Source: Anadara kagoshimensis (lineage: Eukaryota > Mollusca > Bivalvia > Arcoida > Arcidae). Taken from it: a DNA stretch of 64,000 nucleotides. Where the stretch lies: assembly GCA_021292105.1 (NCBI GenBank), contig CM037870.1, positions 6,869,058 through 6,933,057 of the forward strand, given 5' to 3'. The notes beneath the pieces were generated by a model. The model was given only the letters and a program-made list of their open reading frames with translations, had not been told where the DNA came from and ran no database searches. The position numbers were made by a program, and so were the translations under genes. Of the stretch, positions 28,301 to 43,300 are shown one piece after another; within the stretch, counting starts at the first letter, position 1, and each line of letters starts with the position of its first letter.

Positions 28301-31300
28301 GACCAAAGCTAGGAGTTATAATTGGTTATCTGTTTTGTGTTTTCATAGGGACTGACTAGATAAACATCTCCAATTAAACTGGAGATGGTAAATGGATGAT
28401 TTTATGTTATAAGTTTTTGTTCATCATACCATGGTTTGATCTTGTGGCTCTTATTTAGAATGAATGTCGTTAAAAATGGTAATTATACTTTTTCACATTG
28501 CATAGTACAGGAATTATAAAAGTCAAAGGTTTTCGCAAAATCGTCTAATGCTATAACCATTAAGAAAAAGCTAAAATATAAATTTGAACATGATATGAAA
28601 TCATGTTCATTATGACATAATAGAAAATGAAAACACTGAGGTATGCATTAGGAATATACAAATCTTCATGTAAATGAATAGTAGCAAATTAGGTCAGTTT
28701 AAAAGTGAAGTGAAAAAAGACATGGACACTCTGTCAGAGAAAGTGGACACGATGACATCGAGAATGTCTATGGTAAACTCAAAAAGTGCAGGTGTCAACA
28801 GGGAAATGAATATAGTTATCAGGAATCTCCCAGAAAGACAGGGTGAAAATCTTATGTCTAAAGTGAACGGTTTGATAAAAGATGGTCTCAAAATAAGTGA
28901 TGTTAAAGTTTCATCGGTTGAAAGAAAGAAGAGTAAACACGAGAGAAAATGTGGTGTGGTTATTGCTAGGTGTAAATCGATGGAGGACAAATCTAAAGTT
29001 ATGAGGGCCAAGCGGGTTTTAAGAGACAGTCGAAATTTTAAAGACATTTTCATAGAAAATGATATCCCTATTTCAGAACGCATTTTAAATGAGAACATTA
29101 AAACCATAGTAAACACTTTTGGAAATGATAAACTTGTTTACCGGGGAAATCGTATTGTAAGACGGTCACCGTCAGGTAGGTCAAATGACAATAGTGAACT
29201 CGATAGAAATTCCTCAGGTAGACAGTATACGGGTCACGGCCAGTCACGTGATCCAAGCGCACATCGGAATGTAAACAGACATACAAGCCGGAATGAAAGT
29301 TCAAGGTCATCTGAAAGTTCAAGATAGACATGCTCGTTAGTATAAATGCGGAGTTTGGAATGTTAGGGGCTTCAATCATAGTAATTTGTCGGATAACTAT
29401 GTTGTAAGAACTAGATGCATTGAATTTTGCGATCTTGATATTATAGGTGTGGTTGAAACTCATTTAATTAGAAAAAAGAAATTGGAATTTGACAATTATG
29501 TGTGGTTTGGTCATAACAGAGCTAATTTACATAGAAACGCAAAAGTAGGTTCTGGGGGTGTTGGCTTCATGGTACGCAAAAGTTTGTTGAAAAACTTCAA
29601 AGTTACAATAGTGGATAAAAACTATGAAGGTATTCTCTGGTTAAACTTTCAGCATCGGACACTGCCATTTAATTTTTATACGTGTGTATGTTACTTACCA
29701 CCCGATCAATCTACAAGAAATGTTGACGTTGACAGTTTTTTCGACACGTTAACACAACAAATATATTGTCTACAGAATAAAAACGCCGATTTGTTTATCT
29801 GTGGTGATTTTAATGCACGCATTTCTGATATGGACGACCATATTCCAGGTGTTGATATCCTTCCAGACCGTTTGATAGTGGACGACAAATCGAATAAGTA
29901 TGGAGAATTATTTTGTGATTTCCTTATATCCGTGAACTGTTGTGTACTTAACGGCCGTAAATGCAAGAACAACGACTTTACTTACGTGTCAGAATGTGGG
30001 AAATCGGTGGTAGATTATTGTGTGGTGCCGTACGAATCTTTAGACAATTTTTCAGATATTCAAGTTAGAAGGGCATCTGAGCTGGTGGATCAGGCCGGTT
30101 GTATGACACTAGTTGGCAAAGGGTCAAAAATACCCGATCATTCAATAATTTCTTGGACTTATAGCGTGAAGCATATAGTCGACCCAGATGTGGAAACTGT
30201 GGATCGGATGGATTTACCAATATCGGAAGTCAAGAAATATAATTTAGATACTGTGGATTCAAATTTTTTATCGGATAACATGGATATTACGTACCTTACC
30301 GAGGAGATTAATCAGATCAATACTAATCAATCAATACAGGATTCACTGAATAGAGTGTTCAACGAATTTGTGGATATCGTTAAAAGTGAAATGGATAACA
30401 AACTGGAATGTAAAGTCTTCAATCCGGGTATTAAAAACAAAAAAAGGAGGATAAAAAAGCCGTGGTGGAATGATAATCTTACCGAGCTATGGAATAAAAT
30501 GTCTAAAGCGGAAAAAGAATATACCATTCATCAAGGAAAAAATAAACAACATCTACGGAATTTATTTGTATCTGCGAGAAAAGTGTTTGATCGTCATGTT
30601 CAACGTGCTAAACGCTGTTACTGGTATGACCAACAACAAAAATTTCAAAAGTTGGAATCAGGTGATCAAAAGGCATTTTGGAAAGAAATTAATATTGGTT
30701 TAGGGAGTGAAAGAAAAAAAGCAATTCCTATGGAAATTATTACGGATAATGGTTCTGTTAATTCTAATGCATCTGATGTTTTAAATAAGTGGAAAGTTTA
30801 TTTTAGTGAGCTTTTAAATCCGATTAGTGTTTCTAATGAGTCCAGTGTTCAACATATTCCTATCAATGGTTCTGTGAATGTTGAAAATTTTGAAGTTTTT
30901 TATTCCGAGATCTCATTAGATGAGATATTTTCTGTGATTAAATCAGCTAAAAGTGGTAAAGCTGCAGGTTATGATGAAATTCCTATGGAAGTTTTAAGAA
31001 ATAATAGTGTTGTAAACTACTTAGTGCTTTTGTTTAATATTTGTTTTACAAAAGGTATTATCCCTGATATGTGGAGAAAGGGAATAATTAATCCGGTTTC
31101 AAAATCATCTACAAAGGATCCTAGAGATCCCTCAGGGTATAGGGGTATCACATTGGCACCTTCAGCTTATAAGTTGTATTGTAATGTCTTAAATAATCGT
31201 TTAGTTAAGTGGGAAAATGATAATAATATTTTGTCTGACAAGCAAAATGGTTTTAGAAAAAACAGAAGTACTGTGGACCATATATGTACTTTAACTTCTA

Positions 31301-34300
31301 TTATTGAAAATAGAAAATTACAGAATAAATCTACTTTTACTGCTTTCATTGATTTTAGAAAAGCGTATGATTCGATTGATAGATGTTTACTTTTTGATAA
31401 ATTGCGAAATATTGGAATATGTGGTTATATGTATAATGCTTTAGTATCAATTTATTCCAATGTACAATGTTGTGTTCGAATTAATGGATTTATGTCAGAC
31501 TGGTTTCAAGTTAAGTGTGGTTTAAAGCAAGGGTGTATCCTCTCACCTCTGTTATTCAATTTGTATATTAATGACTTGGTTTCTTTTCTAGATACTTTAT
31601 CAGTAGGTGTAACTATAGGAACTGACATTATAAACTGTTTATTTTATGCTGATGATTTGGTTTTATTGGCAGAATCTCCGTCGGATTTACAGTTACTTCT
31701 TGATAAACTTGAAGTATGGACTACGAATAATAAGATGTCAATTAACTTCGATAAGTCAAATATAGTTCATTTTCGTAATTCTACGACAAGAAAGACATTA
31801 GCAAAGTTCTCTTGTGCTGGTAATTCTGTGTCTGTTGTGGACCATTATATATACCTTGGTGTGTTATTACATGAACATTTAGACTATTCCTTTACAGCGA
31901 AACGTGTAGCAGCCTCGGCAAACAGAGCCCTTGGACTTCTCATTGCAAAATTTAAATCTACAGGTGGATTGCCATTTAAGACTTTTACTAAGTTATATGA
32001 GAACACTGTTGTTCCAATAATAACTTATAGCTCTGCCGTTTGGGGCTATAAACAGTTTCCTTGTATTGACGCAGTACAAAATAAAGCTAGCAGATTTTTT
32101 CTTGGTTTAAGGCGCTATGCCTCTAATACCGCAGTCCAAGGTGATATGGGATGGACTCCAATAAGTGTAAAATCATGGGACTCTGTTATACGACAGTATC
32201 GGCGATTCTGTGATATGGACGATTATAGACTTAATAAACGTGTGTTTTTGTGGGCAGATAACTTGAAACATAACGTGAAAAATTGGAATAGTTTTGTTAA
32301 TAATAAGTTTATCTCTCTAGGCGTTACAAATTACTGTGAGATGGACGTTAAACATTTAATTAAATTAGTTTCCAACGGTAACATGGAGTTATATATAGCA
32401 GACTGGTTAGATGATTTAAATCGAAATTGTGCTAAACGTGGCTCCGGGGGTAATAAATTAAGGACTTTTAGAACTTTTAAAAAATCTTTTTATACTGAAT
32501 TTTATGTTAGTGGTTTTTTATCTCATGCACAGAGGAGTGCCCTGGCACAATTTAGGTGTGGAATTGCACCACTTCGTATTGAGACAGGGAGGTATGAAGG
32601 TATCCCATTAGAAAACCGTACTTGTTTTAACTGTGTACATTGTGTGGAATCGGAATCCCATGTTATTTTACATTGTGTTTTATATGACGATTTAAGAGAT
32701 GTTTTATTTGAGAAAGCGAGATGTGTTGGTTTTAATTATGGTTTTAATTTTGACCTTTTAAGCGATTCCGACAAATTATGTATGATTTTAGCCCATAGTG
32801 ATATGTATTTAAGTGCTGCCAAGTTCTGCAGAAGTGTTTTATTACGCCGCAGTCATTTTTTATATTCATAAGCAGTTTTTTATTATGTACATGTATATGA
32901 CATGTTTTAATCAGGGGTTTTATAATTTTAAAGTCTCTTATAACTCTTTTAAGAGTGGCATATTTATATATTTTATGTGTGCTAATAATGTTTTATATGT
33001 TGTATATATTATGATGAGACTATAATAAAATTTATTATTCATTTGGCAAAAAAGATTGATGAAGTGATAATTAAGCGTTAAAAAAATTGATTGTTCAAGT
33101 TTAGTTTTATGACATACCTGTGAAAGGTGTTAATTACAGGTAATTAGTTACACCTGAGAATACTGACACAATGTCATAAACACCTTTGTTTAATTTACCT
33201 CCCGAAATTTTCTGACTTTTATAATATTTATTATTTATTATGAATAAAATTTATAGCTAACCTTTATTTCTAAACTCATATTTCAAATACAAATTAAGTC
33301 AACACGACATGTGCAAATAAATCTCGAGAGAGGAAAAAAAAGAAAAGGAAAAAAGTCAACACAATAATAATACAAAGGTTTTTTATATATAAGAAGCAGT
33401 AAAACATGACAAGAGAACCACAATTGGACACAACTAAGTCAATGCAACACAGACAAATAAAACAAAGATTGTAGACTTTGTAAACTGGCAAAAATTACAT
33501 TAAATGTGTGAACTTCCACCAGGGAAGTGAGGCGATATTATTTGCAGTGTTATAAAATTCAATGTTTTCAACTAAATGCTGGTTATATTTGTATCAGAAT
33601 AAAGTTGACAAAATGCTATTATGAGATAAGTGATGAAACATTTATGTACCTTGTATGACCCCACAGGAAGAAACATTAAAATTAATATTAAAAAGTTGGT
33701 GTCAGTTTTAACCTTCAAATTTGGTGACATGTTTTTGAAAAAGTGGAGTGGAGTAATGATGCTTATAACCCATCAAGATTATTTCACTTTAATCAAGGCA
33801 ATCAGTTCTGGGATGGTGGAGGAAACTGGAGTACCCAGAGAAAAACTACCAATTTATATACTAGTACAATGTTTGTGTAGAGCTTTTCCTTCCTAGACTC
33901 AAGGCTTTATTATTTGGACTTCATTAACAAGCTTACTGAAATCACAAACTTACTTGGTTCCAGGGTTTGAGCTTCTTGTGTTTGGTCTGTTTGACACTAT
34001 ACCTTAATTCTTGTCAGACAGAGTGCTAACAAACTTGAGTCAATGTTACCCCACAATTTTGCCAACCATACTGCATCCACCTTACTGCCAGTTTCACTTA
34101 GTCAACCATCTTGTAAGGAAATCCCCTCAGACAAATCAGGAAAAGAAGAAAACCTACCATAGTATAACTGTTGATGTTTTCAAATTTGAGTTGTTTACCG
34201 ATAAGCGATTTCCAAAGCTTTTGACCTCTGTAATAAAACATTGTTACAAATACACTTGGTAGTTGTTTACAATTTTTTCCCGAATCGGAAGTTTTTCTTT

Positions 34301-37300
34301 ACCTTCTGTTTGGTTCACTGTTTCTTCAAGTGTGATTTAATGAAAACTTTTCAATGCAGTTTTACCATTTATGTATTCGGTAAAAAGCCTGAAGTCAATT
34401 TAAACCTGGTCAGTGCTCCTGACAATATTAACAATATTTGTTGTATTGAGTTTTAATTGTTTGGTCAGTGATCGGACAATTAACAATATTTATTTTATAT
34501 CGTTAAAAATGATTGGTCAGCATTCCAATATTTTACCATATTTTTGATATTTATTTTTACTTGATTGGTCATTTCTCCAATATTTAGCCATATTTGGTGT
34601 ATTCAGTTTACATTGTCACGGTTCATTGAAGATAACCAGTCTATTTATCGAAATTAATTTTTTGTATTTAATTATGTATAATTTAAGATCTGCTCCTCAA
34701 ACTGTTACCAGCTTAAGTAGGTTGTTATTCCGTGTATGTATAAGATATTTACTTATATCCTATACACTTTAATGATTATGGTGTAAAAAACATAATCCGC
34801 TCAGGATCGTCGGCATTGGATCAAACATTCTGAATAATTTAGATCTTCTAACATGAACGACGACATTACTAGAACATTTTTATTGAGTTTGTATATGGTC
34901 AGCTTATAAAGGGAGATTTTATTTACCGAGGTTTATATTTTGCATAGAAGAACATCAGGAATTTTGTTAAGTTTTTAAAGAAATTTTGTTTATTTCTTTT
35001 AATACAAGGGAATTTTAGTTTAGACAGAGGAAAGTTTTAGTTCTTTTAATATATGAAATATTTAACTAGAAGAATTGGAGGCTTTTGGAATGAGTTGAAT
35101 CCTATTGAAATGAGTTGGATTTCTATGAAACAAATTTGAAATTTTATTGAGATTTCTCGATATGGAGTTCATATTTTGTAGATTTGTTACAAGTTTTTAG
35201 TTTAATTCAGTTCTATTGTGGACAAAATAACGACAAAAAGTTTTACAGAATTCTGTCATGAAGAACAGAATAATTAAAGCATTTTATTGAGTTCTATTAT
35301 GGAAGTTATATTGATAATTGGTATAGTTCTACCATGAGGATTCGGAGATCAGATTTTCCGAGTTTTAGAGTGAGAGCAGAGGCAGAGTTATTTTCTGAGG
35401 TAGGACATGAATTGATTTCAGTAGTCTGTACAAGTACTATAATTAGTACAGTAAAACGTCATTTAAATGTCCCTTGATAACTTTGCCACATTACTTATTG
35501 CCACAGTACATGTATTTTTAAGTCCCCAAAACTGCTTCTTTTTTTATAAGTCTCCCTCGATTTATCACCAAAACTCTTTATGATGCCAAAATTTAATTGA
35601 ACTAAAGATGGTGATGAATGGGGGTTTTAATTTTGACTGGGACATTAAAACTGCATCACTCCATTCCACTCCACTCAACTCCACTCCTGGCAGTGTCATG
35701 TGCAGAATTTTGCATATTTGTTATGGTAAAAAATCAGAATTCTGTACATGACATTGATTCTGTATCGTTAATCCTGAAAATAGTTATACATGAATGTTTT
35801 ATTGTACCTACATGAATATTACATTGTACATGAATTTTATGCACTTTTCATGTTAGTTAACCCATATATATGGTTTTATATTTCTTATCTTTGAATTATT
35901 TAAACTATCATCAGTAATTTTATTCTATAGACAAATTTCCCATGTCCTTTTTGACATTGGATTTGTACTAAATTTTAAAGTTAGTGGTTGGTCTAGATGA
36001 CTTGTCAATAACCGACCTGGATTTTACCTACATTTTACCTATAAAAAGACTAAATATTTACTTAACATAGATTTCGATAACAGCTTGAAAAACAGAATTC
36101 AAAATGTTGAAACAAGACAATTTGAAACTTTGAAGCCATACTGGGGCTTTGTTTTAGCTTTTGGTTAGAAATAAATGTGGTTAAGGCCTGGTCAAGTATT
36201 TGCTTCCAATTGGAGGTACAATACCTATATACTTCAGTCTTTATTTGATTCTGATCACATGATTATAATGTTTAAACAATGACCATTCTCCCTTGGACAC
36301 CAAACCAGTCCTCATGATGAAGTTAAAATCTGGGATCTTCATAATTTGAACTTTCGTTGTACATGTCTTCCACCTCTAAGTCTGTGTATCATTGAATTAT
36401 TATTAGTGTTCATGTTGTAAATGATAAAATCGAGTCAGATCTGGGGTTAGTGACATTGTAATAGTGGTAGATAAATATTAAAATTTGAAATAAGTGTGAA
36501 TTTAAAATCTGGTTATATGCTGGCAAGTCTTACTGGTAGACAAGGCGTCTCTTGTAATCCCAGTCTATAAAGGTCATCAATGGGAATCTTTTATCCTTGT
36601 CTGTGAAAGTAATTGATGGGAGCCAGAAAGTGCTCTTCACAAATCTGTAATAATTTTTTATTTATTTTAAACAAAATTAAATGATATCTTTACATTTGAG
36701 CTCTTCCTCACCAAAATTTCAAACTTGAAATATTAAATTCCAAGTTCTGCCCTTTCATCCTTCCATCCTTCTGTCCATCTGCCCAGATATTTCTTGTTGT
36801 TATAAGGATAATCATCAACCCTCTATAAAAACTTAACCATGAAATTAAACTTGTATGATTATATACAATACTTGCACCTCAACTACAACCCAAAATTAAA
36901 ATATGATGGTGGAAAATAGCATGCTGCCATGAAAATTATTCAAACAACCAAAATAAACATAAAGTCTGCAATAGATAGTTCCCATGGACCTCTAGCAGAC
37001 GAATATTTCAGTAGAGTGGTCGCCATTTTGTTGGGCAATCTATATCATTTATCTATCTATTTTAACCAAATTTGTTAATTTTCAAATTATTGTTTTTCAA
37101 AAAGTAATCGGGATATCAATAAAGTTTTTAAATTTATGAAATGGCCAATGTTTTTACTTTGATTTGGTATATTTTATAAGATTTTTGTCCCCATAACAAC
37201 GATGTGACAATAAATTTTACACACCCTATTTTAGAAAGAATTAATAAGATTCAATTTCTAAATACCTACAAAATGGCCGCTACTTTACCTGTGAAGTGGA

Positions 37301-40300
37301 CAGTGTGACGTCACATGGGAACTATCTATAGCATTATAGTAGTTGGTCAATGATTTTGGTATATACTTACCCTAGAAATATGAAGATGTTACAAAACAGT
37401 TAACAATAGACAGTTTATACCACAATTATAATGTTTATCAAACAATAAGTAATTTGTGCCACTATAATGTTTATCAAACAATAAGTAATTTGTGCCACTA
37501 TAATGTTTATCAAACAATAAGTAATTTGTGCCACTATAATGTTTATCAAACAATAAGTAATTTGTGCCACTATAATGTTTATCAAACAATAAGTAATTTG
37601 TGCCACTATAATGTTTATCACATTTTTAGCCAGCACATTAGTTTTAAATGTGTAATATTGTTGAAATACTGGTACTTTTGAAGAGTGGTTTGAGTTGATA
37701 ACATGGTAAAGGCAGGTTATTGTTTTATGGATATGATATTTCATTTGACAAACCTACTCCTACAATGTAGGTCTGTGGCAATGTTTTATGATATATTCCA
37801 CTCATTATTGACAACAAAATGTAAAAAAAAAATCTGCCACCGTCAACCTCCAATGTTGTTGGGAGTGTCAAAAAAAAGTTATTGCAGTGCACATATACAA
37901 TAATATTATAGAACAGTATGTCAAATTTGTCTGATTTTCTGTATTTCCAGGACCGTGAAAAGCAGGAACAGTTAAGTGAAATCCTAAATAATTACAGTAG
38001 CAATGGATTACCACCCTGTCCAGAATGCTGGCCCAGTTACGACGACACAATATTTGAAATTGAGCCACACTGGAGTTCCATAGTTGATAATGCATCGGTA
38101 AGTTGTAACTTTGTATATATATCTGCTTCTGTGTTGTCTCTGCCAAGTCTATATTTTTAATAGTTTGTATTTTATTTAAAGAGATGACTAGCATGAGATG
38201 AGCATTATGTGTCTGTCTTTTGTGTATCATCAGGTTATTTAGCCCCAGACTCATTTGCAAATCAAACACAAGCATACCAGTCCATCTCAAAAGCACAAAA
38301 AACTTTGAAAAATTACAAATTGAAAAAAAAAAAAATGTTAACTGCCACCACAGAAGTGAGGCCAGGTGCTCTAGAAGGGTATGTACCTCCTGTCGAGCTA
38401 GCATGTCAAATCAAAGTGATGGAACTATGGGATGTCAAATATATCTAGGGAAAAAAACTATTTTAGAGTTATCTCCCTTTATAATAAGCAGCTGATGATG
38501 CTTTTGTTGCATTTTTGCATTGAGGTAGATAATTGATTATGTCCCCTTTCAGACATTTTGCATAAACACATTACATGCGACCAGTTCTTATAATTGAGGT
38601 TGTAAACAATATTAAGCATATTAAGCAGGATTATAATATAATTGTACTTATGTGTCACAGGTGACCCTTTAGTATATATAACCTCATTACTGTATATATA
38701 CAGGTATACAATACAGCTTATGTTCTGTGATAAGTATAACAAAAATATTCCAGTTTAACATAGAATGTAGGTAATATAAATACATTATGTTCTGGAATGT
38801 AAGGGGGATTAAAAGAAAATATAACATAGGTTTATAATCAGGGGTATGTATTGGTATCCTGTGGAGTATGGAGGTCATATGTCAAAAGATTAATCCAAAT
38901 TATCAAAACTGTCAAAATTATTATATGTAACTGTGAAATACACAGAAATATTGGTATGGGAAAATTACCAGCATTCCACGACATTTTAACAACACGTTTT
39001 TCTCATTGATTCCTAATTCATCAAGATAGATTAATTTTGTTTCTATTGAACAGTTAATATTAATATGAGAAAATGACAGACATTCTTCATATTATAAGTG
39101 CTTGTTTGGCATAAATTGATTCTATTGAAAAGATATGAAATATTAATTTAAAATATAAACCATATTTTCTCGCATAAAACCCACACTTTTTGACAAAAAA
39201 TAAAAACTTGGGAGAGGGTGTAAGTTAAAAGGGGGGTTTACAAGAACATACATGTATGTATAGATAGAGGTCATTCAAATTTTTTTTTTGAAAATTATAG
39301 ATCACTTAAATGGCTACTAGTGTCTCAAGCGAGTGTTCTTTTACCAACAAATCGAACTTGCAGAAACACCAGTGGAATTTGTATACAGTAAAACTCATTA
39401 TAATGGCCCTCAATAACTGCCATCTTGCATATGTTTTTCTTTTTAGCATCCCTCAATGTGTTGCCAACCCTATATATTGCAGATATTTCAATAGTAATGA
39501 ATCAAGGTTTTCATTGTTACAACTTTGGGTCAGTTAAAAGAAATATCAGAATCACAATTTACACAACCTGTAGATATAGCATAGCTAGGTGCTTGTTAAT
39601 GGAAGTTAGACCAGGTGCTCTTGGAGAATAAGTACCATGTTTGGTTAACAATGGATTGTATGGCTGCAAAGTGACACCTGTCATCTTACAAAGTGAACTA
39701 AGAACATAATACTGAGAGAAAAATGGAAGATGATTGTCTGTGTTTAATGTCTACGTTAGGCCTGTCTGACAATTTGCAGACGGTTAGCAAAATAGTGTTG
39801 AACGAGAGTATGTATACTAACATTCAATACAACAGAAAATTATGTCTTCTAGAAGTATTATAGATTCTAAATGAAACAATCAGTAAAAGACAGTATTGAG
39901 ACAATTAGACTCATTCATTACCACCATTTATTCAGTCAATTTTGGCATTAAAAAAGGGTTTGGCAATAAATTAAGGGAGGCATATAAAGGAACACAAAGA
40001 AGAAATGGACTTCAAAATAGTGTGGCCATAAGCAAGCTGGCAAGTTATCGAGGGGGGGGGGGCATTTTAATGAGGTTTTACTGTATATGTTGACTAGTCT
40101 TCGTCCAGTAAATACATTGTTTTTAAGTGTACATGTGAATCCAGGGTTTGTTTATGAAATTGAGAAATTGCTGAATTGACATAGTATACTGAAGAAAAAT
40201 CTACCGCATGACATCACTGCACTACCCAAAACAGGACCAATCCGGCCAATAAAAGCGATATAAATAATTCTTTTCTTATGCTTACTTATGCTAGTAAATA

Positions 40301-43300
40301 AATCCTTATTAAGTAAAGTTTTTGTAAATGATGACTAATTCAACATACTTTATATATTTTATATATGTATATATGTAAACATATTTTTTATTTAAATTTT
40401 AAAACGTGGGAGTTTTAATACCCCAAACTTGAAACATTCACACTTTAAATACAGTACATTAATAGAACAAACAGGATCTACGGCTATAATATAACATTTA
40501 ATATGTAATAAAGTGCTTAGTTATACACATAAAGAAAAAACATCATTTTATCACCAAAACTTGTACTAAATTTGGTTGATTAGATCAAGAGTCGAGTCGG
40601 GTTGAGCAATGGTGTTTTACGGGCCAGTCAAGATCAATTCAGGGATGGTGGAGGAAACCACTGATCATGTGCTAGATTCTGAATTTTTCTTACACCAAAA
40701 ATAAGTGTCTGAATTCATTCTGAAAAAGTAATTTTCTAGTAAAATTTCTCCCAAATCTACTAGGGTAATTTACTTTTATTACCATTTATAGAAATGTTCA
40801 GCATATGCTGACATTCAGACAAAGATCAGGCAACATTGGCCAAAGGATTGATATTTTCCCTGTTTCAAGGCCGAAACATATCAAATAAAAATAAGTACAT
40901 GTATGGTATAACACTTATTTTTTAAAAAGGTCAGCTATATTTCGCCAACATGCTTTGATTTTACTATCATTAAATATAAATTTAAAATTACTATAAGAAA
41001 TAAATACTTTAATCCAAGTTTATTAAAAATTTCAAATTTTACACATATTTACAGATAATTTAGTTAGAGCAGGTAATCTAGGTCGGTGTTACCTTGATTT
41101 GGGATGTATAATACACCCCATGTGGCTCTTCCTGTGTACCTGTATTGTACACCTGGTAATGCTTTGTACATGTGTATTGTACATCTCTTAATGCTTCTAT
41201 AGCCTATCACCGGATCATTATGTGCTTTTTTAAAAACTCTGTTTTTAAACCACCCTTAGCACTTTTTTATGCTTTTTTTCTATTTTTAAATGACCTGTAG
41301 CATGGTTAAGTATGGTTATTTTTTTATGCAACACAAATCACAGCAGGATTATAGGCATGTCGTAAATTTTTAAATGTGCAGCATAATGTTTTATCTATAA
41401 AACTTTTATTTTATTTTTTTAACACTTTATAAAAAGTAGTTTTTAAACAATTTTTAAACTAATTTTTCAGTCCTTAAGTGAAATATAAGAGTAAAAGAAA
41501 ATAGAGGGTTATTCCCATGCTGAGAGTCTGTTTCTGATTCCCAAGGGAAACACTTTCCTTGGGATCTCCCATCCTTGTACGTGGTAGTGTTTATAGATAA
41601 TAAGAAGTACTGGTACTTTAAACTACCTTAATCTACCCTGCACAAAAAAACCTGCCTCACTTCTTGTGTGGGGGCGACCAACTTTCAAATTCAAACTTGT
41701 AACACAACATGTCTTGTAGACTCTATACCATGTTATACAGATAGAGTAGTCTCCCTTTATTATTGTAACTAATAGTTATCTCCCTTTATATTTTCAGACC
41801 TTAACAAAGCGTCAGCATGATCAACAAGAAGCTATATGGGAACTGTTACAAACAGAAGTTTATTATATAAAATCATTACGGGTAATAACAGATGTAAGTA
41901 CAGAGACATTTTGATTTATTTGTAAAATCAATCTCATAAATCCCGTACATAAGTGTAAAGATGTGGAGAAATTTTTTTGTGATGACTATAGGTTAAAATT
42001 TACATGCATATTGGGTGAAATTTATGTGGACATTGGTATAAAAATTTATGTGGACATCAGTGTCTCTTAACTCTTTCCAAACATTCAACTTGTATCATAT
42101 TTACAATGTTTGTGTAGTCAAAAGTTTTTGATAATTTTTTTTATTATTCAAATGGTCTCACAGCAAATGAAATTAATTGTATATATAAAAATTTAAAGAG
42201 ATTAAAATGTTAGTTTTTTGTATGTATTATTTTTATGATGGAGGTTTATTAAACCCATTACTGGTACTCATGCTGGCTCTCTTATTTGTTTATCTCTCTG
42301 TTTATCTGATTTCCCCATTTGTGGAAATAAAATAGCAACACATATTCATTTACATTTTTTTTTTACATTTTTTATTTTCAGCTGTTTATGTGTTGTCTAA
42401 CCAGTCTACAAAAAGATGTTTTATGTGAGGTAAGCTGCCACTTCTTTTTTATACCTTATAAACAATCAGGACATGTTGTACAAAACATATTTTAAATCAG
42501 GAAGCCAAACTGTGTTAAAATGCCAGTGGAATTTGGTCAGTTTGAGTGCGTTATTTATCACAGTATGTTAAATATAGTGTTTAAGACATGTAATTAATTT
42601 TTCATTAATTTTCAGAAAATTAACAAAATAATTCAGATTAATCTTGCTGCAAAACATCAACATTAATAGGAGTTGTGCACATTATCAACTTGAGTTGGTT
42701 TTGCTTTTTGTCCTGGAAGTGATGGCCTTTTATACAAATCACAAAAAGTGTCTATTGGCAGGGATCCTAATTCACTAAATTTGCTTGTTTTTCCTATTTC
42801 AGATTGATATAGAGAAACTGTTTAGTAATATAGAAGAAATAGCACGAGTTAACTGTTCTATGTGGGAATGTTATCTCCAAAAAGTGCTACTTGTTGCCAG
42901 GGAAACAAGGTGTCCATTCAATCCCTCTGATATGAGGGAAGGATTTAAACAGGTTTGTATATCACCATGACAACACCATTAGGGTAAACCCTTCTTTTTG
43001 GTGTTTTTGCAGAACAGTTCAATTCTTTGTCTGAAATTTAAATGAGCTGATGTCATATCCATGTGATAGCTGGCTGTAATAGAGTTAGCTCCTATATTCA
43101 TAAACATGTATTGATATCTGAAAGTTCCAAACTGAAGACATTGATCAGGACATAGCCCATAACTTAGCCTTGGATCTAGTTATGAGTTTAACTCTCTATC
43201 CACCTCACAAACAGTTTGACTAAACACAAGCAACAAGCTGGATGTCTGGATAGGTTATTAAAGAAAGCTTGTTTGGTGGACCACATTTTCATTGGAAGTG

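Larger units (their letters stand above)
28674..33030 (+). mobile_element. Non-LTR retrotransposon (LINE), two-ORF, largely intact
   Basis: ORF1 (28674-29327) and ORF2 (open 29341-32871) are in the order expected of a LINE with an endonuclease/exonuclease/phosphatase endonuclease and a reverse transcriptase. The 3' sequence ends in an AT-rich aataaaatttatta tail at about 33005-33030. The 5' UTR extends left of 28674, its limit not resolved, and no target duplication was identified. The element lies in sense orientation in the PLEKHG5 intron. Clade not assigned. Confidence 0.85.

Noticed and set aside
28694-29463. Reverse-strand open frames of 121-140 codons
   Set aside because: Antisense shadows of LINE ORF1 and the start of ORF2.
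37389-37744. Overlapping open frames on both strands and a CRISPR-like regular spacing
   Set aside because: The 36 bp unit is directly tandem with no spacers, and its length keeps frames open. It is a minisatellite.
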